Assembly: GCA_017305835.1 (NCBI GenBank)
Contig: JAFKJY010000064.1
Span: forward strand, 1 to 57,915
Reading direction: 5' to 3'
Length of the DNA: 57,915 bases
Source: Hyphomicrobiales bacterium
Lineage (GTDB): Bacteria > Pseudomonadota > Alphaproteobacteria > Rhizobiales > Rhizobiaceae
Notes under the pieces: model-generated
What the model was told of the DNA's origin: nothing
Database searches by the model: none
The model's input: only the letters and a program-made list of their open reading frames with translations
Program-made: the position numbers and the translations under genes
In this document: piece by piece, positions 41,789-51,622 of the stretch
Layout: every line of letters begins with the position of its first letter
Numbering within the stretch: position 1 is the first letter of the stretch

Positions 41789-44611
41789 ATGGCAAAGATT
41801 CCGCTCAAGCTGAACGAGATCGTCGACGGCGCGGCCCTCCGCGCCGATCTCGCCGCGCTCGCCGCCGCCAATGGCGGCGACGGCTCGGCCCCGCAGGTGC
41901 GCAAGCAGGTGCTGGCGCTGCTCAAGGAGCGCATGGCCGCCGGCCGCGCGCGCGCCGAGGCGATGCTGGCCGAGGACGGCGGCGGCACCGCCTGCGCGGC
42001 GCGCCTGTCGCATCTGATGGACGAGATCATCGCCGCGCTGCACGATTTCGCCGTCGGCCATGTCTACCAGGCCCGCAACCTGACGCAGGGCGAGCGCATG
42101 GCGGTGGTCGCCGTCGGCGGCTACGGCCGCGGCACGCTGGCGCCGGGCTCCGACATCGACCTCCTGTTCGTGCTGCCCTACAAGCAGACGCCGCTCGGCG
42201 AGCAGATCGTTGAGTACATCCTCTACGTATTGTGGGATCTCGGCCTCAAGGTCGGCCACGCCACCCGCAACGTCGACGAGTGCATCCGCCAGTCGCGCGC
42301 CGACATGACGATCCGCACCTCGATCCTGGAGGCGCGCTTCATCTGGGGCGACCGCGGTCTCGCCGACGAGCTGGTCGCCCGTTTCGACGACGAGGTGGTG
42401 CGCAGCACCGGCCCCGAATTCGTGCAGGCCAAGCTCGCCGAGCGCGACGAGCGCCACGCCAAGGCCGGCGAGAGCCGCTATCTGGTCGAGCCCAACGTCA
42501 AGGACGGCAAGGGCGGCCTGCGCGACCTGCACACGCTGTTCTGGATCGGAAAGTATTTCTACCGCGTCCGCACCGGCGAGGAGCTGGTCGACAAGGGCGT
42601 CTTCACCCGCCGCGAATATCTGGAGTTCCGCAAGGCCGAGGACTTCCTCTGGGCCGTGCGCTGCCACATGCACTTCCTCACCGGCCGGGCCGAGGAGCGG
42701 CTGCATTTCGACATCCAGCCCGACATCGCCCGCCGGCTCGGCTATACGAGCCATCCCGGCCTGTCGGCGGTCGAGCGCTTCATGAAGCACTACTTCCTGC
42801 TGGCCAAGAGCGTGGGCGACCTGACCCGCATCTTCTGCGCCAAGCTGGAAGACGAGCAGGCCAAGCACGCGCCGGGCTTCAACCGGCTGTTCAACAGCTT
42901 CTCGCGGCGGCGGCGCAAGCTGCCCGGCACCAGCGACTTCCTGATCGACAACAGCCGCATCACGGTGGCTGACGACCACGTCTTCGAGCGTGATCCGGTC
43001 AACCTGATCCGGCTGTTCTGGTTCGCCGACCGGCACGGGCTGGAATACCATCCCGACGCCATGCAGTTGCTCACCCGCTCGCTTGGGCTGGTCGACCGCA
43101 ATCTGCGCCGCGATCCCGAGGCCAACCGCCTCTTCCTCGACCTGCTGACGTCGGACCGCAACCCCGAACTCAACATGCGCCGCATGAACGAGGCCGGGCT
43201 GCTCGGCAAGCTCATCCCCGACTTCAACAGGATCGTGGCGATGATGCAGTTCAACATGTACCACCACTACACGGTGGACGAGCATCTCCTGCGCTGCATC
43301 GGCGTGCTGGCCGAGATCGAGCGCGGCGACGGCGCAAAGGTGCACCCGCTGTCGCATTCGCTGATGCCGGACCTCGCCAAGCGCCGCGAGGTGCTCTACG
43401 TGGCGATCCTGCTGCACGACATCGCCAAGGGCCGCCCGGAGGATCATTCGATCGCTGGCGCCCGCATCGCCCGCCGGCTCGCCCCGCATATGGGCTTCGG
43501 CGAGGAGGACGCCGACCTCATCGCCTGGCTGGTCGAGCACCATCTGCTGATGTCGATGACCGCCCAGACCCGCGACCTGAACGACCGCAAGACGATCGAG
43601 GACTTCGCCAACGTCGTGCAGTCTGTCGAGCGGCTGAAGCTGCTGCTGATCCTGACGGTCTGCGACATACGCGGCGTCGGCCCCGGCGTCTGGAACGGCT
43701 GGAAGGGCCAGCTCCTGCGCACGCTCTACTACGAGACCGAGCTACTGCTCACCGGCGGCTTCTCCGAGGTCGCGCGCGCCACCCGCACCGAGGAAGCGCG
43801 CCAGCGGCTGGCCGAGGCGCTGTCGGACTGGCCGGAGCGCGACCGCAAACGCTACCTGAAGCTGCACTACGAGAATTACCTGCTCACCGTCGCGCTCGAG
43901 GACCAGCTCCGCCACGCCGCCTTCATCCGCGAGGCCGACAAGTCCGGCCGCCAGCTCGCCACCACGATCCGCACGCTCGAGTTCGAGGCGGTGACCGAGA
44001 TCACCGTGCTGGCGCCCGACCATCCGCGCCTGCTGTCGATCATCGCCGGCGCCTGCGCGGCGGCCGGCGGCAACATCGTCGACGCGCAGATCTTCACCAC
44101 CTCCGACGGCCGCGCGCTCGACACCATCCTCATCAACCGCGAGTTCGCCCATGACGACGACGAGCGCCGCCGGGCCGAGCGCGTCGGCCGGCTGATCGAG
44201 GACGTGCTGTCGGGCAAGAGCTGGCTGCCGCAGATCATCCAGCAGCGCGCCAAGCCCAAGCGCGGGGCAAAGGCCTTCCGCATCGAGCCGCGCGCCGAGC
44301 TGCGCAACACGCTGTCGAACCGCTTCTCCGTGATCGAGGTCGAGGGGCTGGACCGGCCCGGCCTGCTGTCGGAGATCACCGGCGCGATCTCGGACCTGTC
44401 GCTCGACATCGCGTCGGCGCACATCACCACGTTTGGGGAAAAAGTGATCGACACCTTCTACGTCACCGATCTCACCGGCCACAAGATCGAGAGCCCGACC
44501 CGCGTCGCCGCGATCCGCGAGCGGCTGGTCGCCACGCTCTCGGGCGAGGCGGCCGCGTCCGCCAGGCCGGCGCAGGGTGCGGCGGGCCGCGAACGCGCGG
44601 CCGTGGAATGA
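41789..44611 (+). CDS. glnD: Bifunctional PII uridylyltransferase/uridylyl-removing enzyme GlnD
   Basis: A 940-residue nitrogen sensor. The nucleotidyltransferase motif [18 protein letters not shown] is at residues 110-127 (D122 and D124 catalytic). The HD domain for UMP removal has [14 protein letters not shown] (H543-D544). Two C-terminal ACT domains start [14 protein letters not shown] and [16 protein letters not shown] and bind glutamine. It modifies PII proteins (GlnB/GlnK) in the cytoplasm. It overlaps murJ by four bases (ATGA). Confidence 0.97.
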   Translation: MAKIPLKLNEIVDGAALRADLAALAAANGGDGSAPQVRKQVLALLKERMAAGRARAEAMLAEDGGGTACAARLSHLMDEIIAALHDFAVGHVYQARNLTQGERMAVVAVGGYGRGTLAPGSDIDLLFVLPYKQTPLGEQIVEYILYVLWDLGLKVGHATRNVDECIRQSRADMTIRTSILEARFIWGDRGLADELVARFDDEVVRSTGPEFVQAKLAERDERHAKAGESRYLVEPNVKDGKGGLRDLHTLFWIGKYFYRVRTGEELVDKGVFTRREYLEFRKAEDFLWAVRCHMHFLTGRAEERLHFDIQPDIARRLGYTSHPGLSAVERFMKHYFLLAKSVGDLTRIFCAKLEDEQAKHAPGFNRLFNSFSRRRRKLPGTSDFLIDNSRITVADDHVFERDPVNLIRLFWFADRHGLEYHPDAMQLLTRSLGLVDRNLRRDPEANRLFLDLLTSDRNPELNMRRMNEAGLLGKLIPDFNRIVAMMQFNMYHHYTVDEHLLRCIGVLAEIERGDGAKVHPLSHSLMPDLAKRREVLYVAILLHDIAKGRPEDHSIAGARIARRLAPHMGFGEEDADLIAWLVEHHLLMSMTAQTRDLNDRKTIEDFANVVQSVERLKLLLILTVCDIRGVGPGVWNGWKGQLLRTLYYETELLLTGGFSEVARATRTEEARQRLAEALSDWPERDRKRYLKLHYENYLLTVALEDQLRHAAFIREADKSGRQLATTIRTLEFEAVTEITVLAPDHPRLLSIIAGACAAAGGNIVDAQIFTTSDGRALDTILINREFAHDDDERRRAERVGRLIEDVLSGKSWLPQIIQQRAKPKRGAKAFRIEPRAELRNTLSNRFSVIEVEGLDRPGLLSEITGAISDLSLDIASAHITTFGEKVIDTFYVTDLTGHKIESPTRVAAIRERLVATLSGEAAASARPAQGAAGRERAAVE

Positions 44612-46212
44612 GCGCGCCGGCAGAGGCCGCGCCGCAGCGGTCGAACCTTCTGCAGAAATTCGCCACCGTCGGTGCCGGCACGCTGATGAGCCGGCTTCTC
44701 GGCTTCGTCCGCGAGATGATGATGGCGGCCTTCCTCGGGACCGGGCCGGTGGCGGACGTCTTCTACGCCGCCTTCCAGTTCCCCAACACCTTCCGCCGCC
44801 TGTTCGCCGAGGGTGCATTCAACACCGCCTTCGTGCCGCTCTTCGCCAAGGAGATCGAGGCGAACGGCGTCGACGGCGCGCGCCGCTTCTCGGAGGAGGT
44901 GTTCGGCGTCCTCTTCACCGTGCTCCTGGCGCTGACCATCGTCATGGAGTTCGCCATGCCGGTGCTGGTCGCGACCGTCATCGCGCCCGGCTTCGTCGAC
45001 GAGCCCGGCAAGTTCGAGCTGGCCGTGCCGCTGGCCACGATCATGTTCCCCTACCTGATCTGCATGTCGCTGGCCGCCATGATGAGCGGCATGCTCAACG
45101 CGCTGCGGCGCTATTTCGCCGCCGCGGTCGCGCCGGTCTTCCTCAATATCATCCTGATCGCGGTGCTGCTATGGGCCTGGCGGCAGGGGCTGGGCGCGGT
45201 CGGGATCGGCTACGGTCTTGCCTGGGGCGTGCTCGCCGCCGGGCTGGTGCAACTCGCCATCGTCTGGTTCGCCGTGCGCCATGCCGGCGTACGCATCGGC
45301 TTCCGCCGGCCGCGCCTGACGCCCAACGTCAGGCGCTTGCTGTGGCTGGCGCTGCCCGCCGCCGTCGCCGGCGGCATCACCCAGATCAACACGCTGGTCG
45401 GCACCGTCATCGCCTCGGCTGAGGCGAGCGCCATCTCGTCGCTGTCGCTCGCCGACCGCGTCTACCAGCTCCCGCTCGGCGTCATCGGCATCGCCGTCGC
45501 CATCGTGCTGCTACCCGAGCTGGCGCGCGCGCTCAAGGCGGGCAACGACCGGGAGGCCTCGAACCTGCAGAACCGCTCGGTCGAGTTCAGCCTGTTCATG
45601 ACGCTGCCGGCCGCCGCCGCCCTGCTGGTGATGTCGGAGCCGATCGTGCGCGTGCTCTACGAGCGCGGCGCCTTCTCGCAGGACGATACGGCGATGGTGG
45701 GCAGCATCCTCGCCATCTTCGGCCTCGGCCTCCCCGCCTTCGTCCTCATCAAGGCGTTCACGCCGGGCTTCTTCGCGCGCGAGGACACCCGCACGCCGAT
45801 GATCTTCGCGGCGATCTCGGTGGCGATCAACATCGCCATCGCGCTGACGCTGTTCCCCTCGATGGGCGCGCCGGGCATCGCCATCGCCTCGGTCGTGGCC
45901 GGCTGGGCCAACGCCGTCCTGCTGTTCGCGACGCTGCTCAGGCGCCGCCAGTGGGGCCGCGACGTCCCGCTCCTGACGCGCATCCCGCGTCTCGTCGTCG
46001 CCGCCGCGCTGATGGCGCTGTTCGTCCATTTCGCCGTCGGCTGGCTGTCGGGCTGGCTTGCCCCGGCGAGCCCGCTGCGGCACCAGGCGGTGGCGCTCGG
46101 CGGCCTGATCGGCGCGGCGATGCTCGTCTACTTCGCCGTCGCCTTCGCCATCGGCGGCGCCGACCTCGGCATGCTCCGCCGCAACCTCAGGCGCGGCGGG
46201 AAGCGTGGCTGA
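44608..46212 (+). CDS. murJ: Lipid II flippase MurJ
   Basis: A 534-residue integral membrane protein with about 14 helices. It opens with [56 protein letters not shown] in outline, the hallmark of the MviN/MurJ family. It moves the lipid-linked peptidoglycan precursor across the inner membrane. Translational coupling to glnD is common in rhizobia. It is convergent with vapC (ten-base gap). Confidence 0.96.
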   Translation: MSAPAEAAPQRSNLLQKFATVGAGTLMSRLLGFVREMMMAAFLGTGPVADVFYAAFQFPNTFRRLFAEGAFNTAFVPLFAKEIEANGVDGARRFSEEVFGVLFTVLLALTIVMEFAMPVLVATVIAPGFVDEPGKFELAVPLATIMFPYLICMSLAAMMSGMLNALRRYFAAAVAPVFLNIILIAVLLWAWRQGLGAVGIGYGLAWGVLAAGLVQLAIVWFAVRHAGVRIGFRRPRLTPNVRRLLWLALPAAVAGGITQINTLVGTVIASAEASAISSLSLADRVYQLPLGVIGIAVAIVLLPELARALKAGNDREASNLQNRSVEFSLFMTLPAAAALLVMSEPIVRVLYERGAFSQDDTAMVGSILAIFGLGLPAFVLIKAFTPGFFAREDTRTPMIFAAISVAINIAIALTLFPSMGAPGIAIASVVAGWANAVLLFATLLRRRQWGRDVPLLTRIPRLVVAAALMALFVHFAVGWLSGWLAPASPLRHQAVALGGLIGAAMLVYFAVAFAIGGADLGMLRRNLRRGGKRG

Positions 46213-46222
46213 GCCTGACGCC

Positions 46223-46627
46223 TCATGCGACGACGTCGAGGTCGGTGAAGCGGAATTCGTCGGCGGTCGAAAGCACCGACGCGGCATAGTGCTTCGCGCA
46301 GGCGTAATGGAAGCAGTCGGCGAGGTTGAGATAGCCCGTCTTACCGCGAAAGCGCTCCGCCGCCGAGGCGGAGAGCGCCACGAGCTCCTCCGGCGGGGGA
46401 AGCTGGCGCAGCTCGATCCCGTTGTCCTGCAGGAACTGCATGACGAGGCCGAAGCCGGCCGATACCGGCAGATCGAGCTTGTCCGGCCTCGCCAGTGCCA
46501 TCGCGGCCTCCCACACCGCGATGGGCGAGGTGAAGGCCTTTTCCACGGCTGCCATCGCCTCGATGCAGCGGTCCATCTCGGCCTCGCGGCCGAGCACTGC
46601 GACCATGGCCGCCGCATCCACGAACAT
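46223..46627 (-). CDS. vapC: VapC-type PIN-domain ribonuclease toxin
   Basis: A 134-residue PIN-domain protein. The acidic active-site residues are D4 (MFVDAAAMVAVL), E40 (VWEAAMAL), D104 (NLADCFHYA) and D123 (TADEFRF), so the site is complete. The order of motifs fits the VapC family, which cuts tRNA or rRNA. Its start codon overlaps the vapB stop by one base. The pair lies in opposite orientation between murJ and trpS. Confidence 0.87.
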   Translation of the reverse strand: MFVDAAAMVAVLGREAEMDRCIEAMAAVEKAFTSPIAVWEAAMALARPDKLDLPVSAGFGLVMQFLQDNGIELRQLPPPEELVALSASAAERFRGKTGYLNLADCFHYACAKHYAASVLSTADEFRFTDLDVVA

Positions 46628-46878
46628 CAGAACTGGTCCTCGCCGGACATCTCGTCATAGACGCTGCGCGGCAGCGGCTCCCGCCGCTCGTCGGTCAGCT
46701 TGACGCCGAACTCCGCATGCAGGCGGTCGACCGATGCGCGCATGCTGTCGGCCGTCCGGCGCCGCGCCAGGGCTTCCCGCATGGCGATGACGATCGCCTC
46801 GGTGAGGCTCACGCCCTCGATCCGAGCCAGCCGCCGCGTGAGCGTGTCCGCTTCCCGGTTGGTGATGTTGATGGTCAC
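46627..46878 (-). CDS. vapB: VapB-type antitoxin (PSK-operon family)
   Basis: An 83-residue protein. Residues 1-40 (TINITNREADTLTRRLARIEGVSLTEAIVIAMREAL in outline) have the ribbon-helix-helix pattern of the Rv0623/PSK transcription-factor family. The C-terminal tail, ending MSGEDQF, should wrap the toxin. The start is a GTG with GGAGG nine bases upstream. Three ATGTAG repeats cover the region from 4 to 37 bases upstream. Confidence 0.82.
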   Translation of the reverse strand: MTINITNREADTLTRRLARIEGVSLTEAIVIAMREALARRRTADSMRASVDRLHAEFGVKLTDERREPLPRSVYDEMSGEDQF

Positions 46879-46881
46879 GGC

Positions 46882-46915
46882 ATGTAGCCTCCGTCATGTA
46901 GATGCCAATATGTAG
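46882..46915. promoter_or_regulatory. Three ATGTAG repeats at 14-bp spacing, putative VapB operator
   Basis: ATGTAG starts at 46882, 46896 and 46910, exactly 14 bases apart (CTACAT on the vapBC coding strand). The GGAGG ribosome site of vapB lies between the first and second copies. Direct repeats at this position fit an autoregulatory operator for the VapBC complex. Confidence 0.5.
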
Positions 46916-47041
46916 CCGATCCCGCCAACAGTCAAATTCGCCCGAAGTCGCCCTTGCGCCTCCTTCGCGCCTCGTCCATAAGCCGCGCACCGATTTTCGC
47001 CGCGCGCGAAACGGCCCTCCACAAGCCACGGAATCCCACCC

Positions 47042-48109
47042 ATGAGCAGCTTCAAGCAACTCGTCTTCTCCGGCGTCCAGCCGACAGGCAACCTCCATCT
47101 CGGCAACTATCTCGGCGCGATCCGGCGCTTCGTCGCGCTGCAGGACGACTATGACTGCATCTATTGCGTCGTCGACCTGCATTCGCTGACCGCGCAGATG
47201 GTCTATGACGACCTGGCCGACCAGACCCGCCAGATCACCGCCGCCTTCCTCGCCTCCGGCATCGACCCGAAGAAGCACATCGTCTTCAACCAGAGCCGGG
47301 TCATGCAGCACGCCGAGCTCGCTTGGATCTTCAATTGCGTGGCGCGCATCGGCTGGATGAACCGCATGACGCAGTTCAAGGACAAGGCCGGCAAGGACCG
47401 CGAGAACGCCTCGCTCGGCCTGCTCGCCTATCCGAGCCTGATGGCCGCCGACATCCTCGTCTACCGCGCCACCCACGTGCCGGTCGGCGAGGACCAGAAG
47501 CAGCATCTGGAGCTCACCCGCGACATCGCCCAGAAGTTCAACAACGACTTCTCGGCCCGCATCGCCAAGCTCGGCGTCGGCGTCGAGATGCAGGTCGGCG
47601 AGGAGACGGTCAACGGCTTCTTCCCGCTCACCGAGCCGCTGATCGGCGGCCCGGCCGCGCGCATCATGAGCCTGCGCGATGGCTCCAAGAAGATGTCGAA
47701 GTCGGACCCGTCCGACCTGTCGCGCATCAATCTGACCGACGACGCCGACGCGATCTCGAAGAAGATCAAGAAGGCCAAGACCGACCCCGACGCCCTGCCG
47801 AGCGAGGTCGACGGCCTGGAAGGGCGCCCCGAGGCGAAGAACCTCGTCGGCATCTATGCGGGCCTGGCCGACATGTCGAAGGAGCAGGTGCTGAAGGAGT
47901 TCGGCGGCCAGCAATTCTCCGCCTTCAAGCCGGCGCTCGCCGGCCTCGCGGTGGAGAAGCTCGCGCCCATCGCGGCCGAGATGCGCCGCATCATGGCCGA
48001 CACCGCCTATGTCGATGCCGTGCTGAAGGACGGCGGCGAGCGCGCCGGCGTGCTCGCCGAGCAGACCATGACGACGGTGCGTGACATCATCGGCCTCCTT
48101 CAGGATTGA
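47042..48109 (+). CDS. trpS: Tryptophanyl-tRNA synthetase
   Basis: A 355-residue class I aminoacyl-tRNA synthetase. The HIGH-type motif NLHLGNY is at residues 17-23 (after GVQPTG) and KMSKS at 217-221. The family segment [39 protein letters not shown] is present in outline. It charges tRNA-Trp in the cytoplasm. It is divergent from vapBC with a 163-base intergenic region and is followed by the universal stress protein. Confidence 0.97.
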   Translation: MSSFKQLVFSGVQPTGNLHLGNYLGAIRRFVALQDDYDCIYCVVDLHSLTAQMVYDDLADQTRQITAAFLASGIDPKKHIVFNQSRVMQHAELAWIFNCVARIGWMNRMTQFKDKAGKDRENASLGLLAYPSLMAADILVYRATHVPVGEDQKQHLELTRDIAQKFNNDFSARIAKLGVGVEMQVGEETVNGFFPLTEPLIGGPAARIMSLRDGSKKMSKSDPSDLSRINLTDDADAISKKIKKAKTDPDALPSEVDGLEGRPEAKNLVGIYAGLADMSKEQVLKEFGGQQFSAFKPALAGLAVEKLAPIAAEMRRIMADTAYVDAVLKDGGERAGVLAEQTMTTVRDIIGLLQD

Positions 48110-48185
48110 TACCGCCCGCCGCCTTGCGGTCGCGGGGCGGCGGGTGTCAGACTGCTCTTGGTGAAAACAGCCGCGAGGTCCGCGC

Positions 48186-48677
48186 ATGGTATCGAAGCGT
48201 CTCAGCAGGGAAGCCGGCCACCGGCGCAAGTTCCTCACCGTCGTCGACGAGACGCCTGAATGCGAGCGCGCCGTCGCCTATGCCGCGCGCCGCGCCAAGA
48301 CGACGGGGGGCGTCGTCGTCCTGCTGTTCGTGATCGACTCGGCCGATTTCCAGCAATGGCTGGGCGTCAAGGAGATCATGCGCGAGGAGGCCCGCACGGC
48401 CGCCTCCGGCGCGCTGGAGGCCCAGGCGTCCAAGGTCCGCGAGACGATCGGCATCGAGCCCGAGCTGGTCATCCGCGAGGGCCATGCGGTGGAGGAGATC
48501 CACAAGCTGATCGAGGAGGACCAGGACATCGCCATCCTCGTGCTCGCCGCGGGCGGCTCGAAGGAGGGTCCCGGCCCGCTCGTCTCCTCGATCGCCGGCA
48601 AGGCGGCCGCCTTCCCGATTCCGGTCACCGTGGTGCCGCAGAGCCTGTCGGACGAGGACATAGAGAGCCTGGCCTGA
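48186..48677 (+). CDS. Universal stress protein family (UspA-like)
   Basis: A 163-residue single-Usp-domain protein. It begins RKFLTVVDETPECERAVAYAARRAKTTGGVVVLLFV in outline, typical of Usp strand 1 and helix 1. The C-terminal stretch IAILVLAAGGSKEGPGPLVSSIAGKAAAFPIPVTVVP holds the expected G-x2-G-x9-G(S/T) region in altered form, so ATP binding is uncertain. It sits 76 bases after trpS. Confidence 0.88.
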   Translation: MVSKRLSREAGHRRKFLTVVDETPECERAVAYAARRAKTTGGVVVLLFVIDSADFQQWLGVKEIMREEARTAASGALEAQASKVRETIGIEPELVIREGHAVEEIHKLIEEDQDIAILVLAAGGSKEGPGPLVSSIAGKAAAFPIPVTVVPQSLSDEDIESLA

Positions 48678-48748
48678 CGCGCGACCGCGCCTCTGGACCT
48701 TCCGCCGGCCTTCCCGCATCCCTATATTGGGATCATATCCTTGCTTGA

Positions 48749-48766
48749 ACCCGGCCGGAGCCGGGT
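48749..48766. other. Hairpin upstream of nfuA
   Basis: ACCCGGC and GCCGGGT form a perfect 7-bp stem around CGGA, 42 bases before the nfuA start. There is no T-run on the plus strand. It could end transcription from the universal stress gene or shape the nfuA leader. Confidence 0.35.
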
Positions 48767-48769
48767 CTA

Positions 48770-48786
48770 TTTAGAACCTTTCCAAA
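48770..48786. promoter_or_regulatory. Putative Irr/ICE-like iron control box before nfuA
   Basis: TTTAGAACCTTTCCAAA pairs in six of eight symmetric positions. It differs in one base from the rhizobial iron control element as I recall it (TTTAGAA-N3-TTCTAAA). It lies 22 bases before nfuA, an iron-sulfur assembly gene, which fits Irr control. The consensus is from memory, and no binding is shown. Confidence 0.4.
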
Positions 48787-48808
48787 GAAAGCCCGCGGGA
48801 GCGCCCCG

Positions 48809-49384
48809 ATGTTCATCCAGACCGAAACCACGCCGAACCCGGCCACGCTCAAGTTCCTGCCCGGCAAGGTTGTGCTGGAAGCCGGCACGGCGGACTTCCG
48901 CGACGCCGATGCCGCCGCGCAGGACTCGCCGCTCGCCGAGCGGCTGTTCGCCATTCCCGGCATCACCGGCGTCTTCTTCGGCTACGACTTCATCACCGTC
49001 ACCAAGGAAGACGGTCCCGACTGGCAGCATCTCAAGCCGGCCATCCTCGGCGCCATCATGGAGCACTTCATGTCCGGCCAGCCGGTGATGGCGCCGGCCG
49101 GGGCAGGCGTCGATACCGCCGAGGGCGAGGAGTTCTACGACGAGGCGGACGCCGAGATCGTGGTCACGATCAAGGAGCTGCTCGACACCCGCGTGCGCCC
49201 GGCCGTTGCCCAGGACGGCGGCGACATCACCTTCCGCGGCTACCAGAACGGCACCGTGTTCCTCTACATGAAGGGCGCCTGCGCCGGCTGCCCGTCCTCC
49301 ACCGCGACGCTGAAGCACGGCATCCAGAACCTGCTGAAGCACTTCGTGCCCGAGGTCCAGCAGGTGGAGCAGGTCGCCGCCTGA
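48809..49384 (+). CDS. nfuA: NfuA-type iron-sulfur cluster carrier
   Basis: A 191-residue protein. The Nfu N-terminal domain covers residues 1-90 (MFIQTETTPNPATLKFLPG, EDGPDWQHLKPAI) and the NifU-like C-terminal domain 105-185. The cluster-binding cysteines are C158 and C161 in GACAGCPSS. It receives and delivers [4Fe-4S] clusters in the cytoplasm. The ATG at 48809 is preceded by GGGAG. An Irr-like box lies just upstream. Confidence 0.94.
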   Translation: MFIQTETTPNPATLKFLPGKVVLEAGTADFRDADAAAQDSPLAERLFAIPGITGVFFGYDFITVTKEDGPDWQHLKPAILGAIMEHFMSGQPVMAPAGAGVDTAEGEEFYDEADAEIVVTIKELLDTRVRPAVAQDGGDITFRGYQNGTVFLYMKGACAGCPSSTATLKHGIQNLLKHFVPEVQQVEQVAA

Positions 49385-49425
49385 TCCGGCGCGGCGCCGC
49401 GCAGGCGGCAGCAAGGACAGGCAAC

Positions 49426-49453
49426 AAAAAACCGGGCTCGAGGCCCGGTTTTT
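49426..49453. terminator. Bidirectional Rho-independent terminator
   Basis: A stem CCGGGC / GCCCGG with loop TCGAG is flanked by AAAAAA on the left and TTTTT on the right. It therefore works in both directions between the convergent nfuA and L,D-transpeptidase genes. Confidence 0.9.
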
Positions 49454-49484
49454 CATTTGGTCCGTCTCGTTGCCTGGGACGGCC

Positions 49485-50102
49485 CTACATCACGATGACC
49501 TTCGCGCCGACCTTGACGCGCTCGTAGAGGTCGATGACGTCCTGGTTCATCAGCCGGATGCAGCCCGACGACATCGCCTTGCCGATCGAGCTCCACTCCG
49601 GCGTGCCATGCAGCCGGTAGCCCGAATCGCCGCCCTTGTTGAACAGGTACATGGCGCGCGCGCCGAGCGCGTTCTCCGGGCCGCCGGGCATGCCGCCGCG
49701 CCACTTCGCCAGGTCTGGGCGGCGCTTGATCATCGCCGCCGGCGGCGTCCAGACCGGCCACTCGCGCTTCATCGCGACGGTGGTCGTGCCCTTCCACTCG
49801 AAGCCTTCCTTGCCGACGCCGATGCCGTAGCGCATCGCCTTGCCGCCGCCCATGACGTAGTAGAGGAACTTGTTCTTGGTATCGACGATGACCGTGCCGG
49901 GCTGTTCCTTGGTCTGGTAGCTGACCGGCTGGCGGTGGAACTTGGCCGGCACCTTGTAGATCGGGATCGCGGGCATCTGGAAGCCCGAATCCTTGCGCGC
50001 GCTGTAGTCGGCCGCATAGAACATGCCGCCGGTGGTGCAGCCGGCGAGCGCGGCCGACAGCGAAATTGCCGCCGCCGCGAGAATTGTCTTTACCCGCATC
50101 AT
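49485..50102 (-). CDS. L,D-transpeptidase (YkuD) lipoprotein
   Basis: A 205-residue envelope protein. The signal ends in a lipobox LAGC with C22 as the acylated residue. The YkuD catalytic domain covers about 65-205, with H165 (YRLHGTPEW) and C181 (SSGCIRLMN) as active-site residues. It links peptidoglycan peptides 3-3, or attaches proteins. ATG codons at 50102 and 50099 are adjacent; 50102 is used. It is convergent with nfuA across the terminator. Confidence 0.9.
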   Translation of the reverse strand: MMRVKTILAAAAISLSAALAGCTTGGMFYAADYSARKDSGFQMPAIPIYKVPAKFHRQPVSYQTKEQPGTVIVDTKNKFLYYVMGGGKAMRYGIGVGKEGFEWKGTTTVAMKREWPVWTPPAAMIKRRPDLAKWRGGMPGGPENALGARAMYLFNKGGDSGYRLHGTPEWSSIGKAMSSGCIRLMNQDVIDLYERVKVGAKVIVM

Positions 50103-50412
50103 GAAAATCCGTGATCCCCGCAATGCCCTCTGGCTCGAATCGAGCCTCATTTTCGCCCGATTGTTAGAGCGCGGCGGCCTTTGATTGCCAAGCCGTTTGT
50201 GCCGCGCGCGGCCGGGCGCCGGGCGCTTCGCCGAACCAGTATGGTAAATAGGCAACAGCTCACGGCAATGTGAAGCGGGGCCGGTTGTCCACAACCTGCG
50301 GTGGGCGGCCGCCCAAGCCGCATGCGCTCACGGCGTGCGCTTTCCGTCGCGGTATGCCCGTCGGGCCGATGACGGGTTCAAAACGTGAACACGGCGTGCG
50401 ATAAGGGCATCC
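50103..50412. promoter_or_regulatory. Divergent promoter region, L,D-transpeptidase and mmcB
   Basis: About 310 bases without a gene. It should hold both promoters, but no clear -35/-10 pair was found. It includes the inverted repeat GGTTGTCCACAACC at 50283-50296, whose TTGTCCACA looks like a relaxed DnaA box; a single copy is not enough to call an origin. Confidence 0.4.
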
Positions 50413-50913
50413 ATGCCGATCGTGTCGCCGATTCCCCTGAACCCGCTCGCCGATGGCCGCCAGTCGGAGCGCGCCATGGTCATCCGCCGCGGCGTCCAGC
50501 GTCTGCTGGTCGAGATGGGCGCGGCGGTGCTGCCGGAGCTGTCGCTGGCGACGGGCCGCCGCGCCGACTTGGTCGCGCTCGCCCGCAACGGCGACATCTG
50601 GATCATCGAGATCAAGTCGTCGATCGAGGATTTCCGCGTCGACCGCAAATGGCCCGAATACCGACTGTTCTGCGACCGCTTCTTCTTCGCCACCCATCCC
50701 GAGGTACCGGCCCACATCTTTCCCGAAGAATGCGGCTTCATGCTTTCGGACGGCTACGGCGCCGAGATCCTGCGCGAGGCGCCGGAGCACAGGCTCGCCG
50801 CGCATGTCCGCCGGGCGCTGATGCTGAGGATCGCGCGCTCCGGTGCCGCCCGCCTCACCGCCGCCGAGATGGCGGGGGTGTCGGTGCCGTCGCTGGAGGG
50901 GGAAGGGGATTGA
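50413..50913 (+). CDS. mmcB: MmcB-family DNA repair protein
   Basis: A 166-residue protein of the MmcB family. The nuclease-like motif D52-x13-E66-x-K68 (RADLVALARNGDIWIIEIKSS) matches a PD-(D/E)xK core, followed by DFRVDRKWPEYRLFCDRFFFAT. In Caulobacter MmcB is an SOS-regulated repair nuclease needed for mitomycin C tolerance. No clear LexA site was recognised upstream. It is convergent with the ActR gene. Confidence 0.88.
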   Translation: MPIVSPIPLNPLADGRQSERAMVIRRGVQRLLVEMGAAVLPELSLATGRRADLVALARNGDIWIIEIKSSIEDFRVDRKWPEYRLFCDRFFFATHPEVPAHIFPEECGFMLSDGYGAEILREAPEHRLAAHVRRALMLRIARSGAARLTAAEMAGVSVPSLEGEGD

Positions 50914-50917
50914 AGGA

Positions 50918-51020
50918 GCGAGTAGGGAATAGCGAATAGCGAATAGGGGAAAAGGACCTTAGCTGCGTTCCAGTTTCCCACACTCTATTCGCTATTCCCT
51001 ACTCGCTATTCCCTACTCGC
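50918..51020. repeat. 22-bp inverted repeat of GAGTAGGGAATAGCGAATAG type
   Basis: The left arm at 50918-50939 begins GCGAGTAGGGAATAGC and is perfectly complementary to 50985-51006. A further copy of the right-arm unit runs to 51020 and the left arm has an extra GCGAATAG. The 45-base loop holds no gene. It lies between the convergent mmcB and actR genes and looks like a dispersed repeat, possibly acting as a terminator. Confidence 0.6.
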
Positions 51021-51028
51021 TACTCGCT

Positions 51029-51592
51029 TCATCGCGGCGCCCGCTTCGCCAGGATCCGCTGCAGCGTGCGTCGATGCATGTTCAGCCGGCGCGCGGTCTC
51101 GGAGACGTTGCGGTCGCAGCTTTCGTAGACGCGCTGGATGTGTTCCCAGCGCACCCGGTCGGCCGACATCGGGTTCTCCGGCGGGGCCGGGCGCTCGCCC
51201 TGGTGGGTGAGCGCGGCGAAGATCTCGTCGGCGTCGGCCGGCTTGGCGAGGTAGTCGACCGCGCCGAGCTTCACCGCCGTCACCGCGGTGGCGATGTTGC
51301 CGTAGCCGGTCAGCACGATCATGCGGGCATTGCTGCGCCGCTCGCGGATGGCGGCCACCACGTCGAGACCGTTGCCGTCGCCCAGCCGCATGTCGACCAC
51401 CGCATAGGCGGGCGCGGCCGCCTTCACCTTGGCCACCGCCTCCTCGACGCCCTCGGCCGTCTCGACGGCGAAGCCGCGCCCTTCCATGGCGCGCGCCAGC
51501 CGGGTGAGGAAGGGCTTGTCGTCCTCCACGATGAGCAGGCTGCGGTCGGCACCCAGCGCTTCGGCGCCCGCGTCGTCGCCATCCTCGGCCAT
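51029..51592 (-). CDS. actR: Redox response regulator ActR/RegA
   Basis: A 187-residue response regulator. The receiver domain has phospho-acceptor D67 (AVVDMRLGDG), the acidic pair in IVEDDKPFL and the conserved T/K in VLTGYG and DYLAKPAD. The C-terminal Fis-type helix-turn-helix (NVSETARRLNMHRRTLQRILAKRAPR in outline, residues 162-187) is the RegA/ActR/PrrA form. With the sensor 30 bases upstream it controls redox, carbon, nitrogen and respiration genes in alphaproteobacteria. Confidence 0.95.
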   Translation of the reverse strand: MAEDGDDAGAEALGADRSLLIVEDDKPFLTRLARAMEGRGFAVETAEGVEEAVAKVKAAAPAYAVVDMRLGDGNGLDVVAAIRERRSNARMIVLTGYGNIATAVTAVKLGAVDYLAKPADADEIFAALTHQGERPAPPENPMSADRVRWEHIQRVYESCDRNVSETARRLNMHRRTLQRILAKRAPR

Positions 51593-51622
51593 GTGGGTTC
51601 CTTTCGGTTCGTCCGGCCCTGT

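Noticed and set aside
50285..50294. DnaA-box-like TTGTCCACAA near mmcB
   Set aside because: Only one relaxed copy, no AT-rich unwinding stretch and no origin-linked genes nearby. The symmetry is better read as a short inverted repeat.
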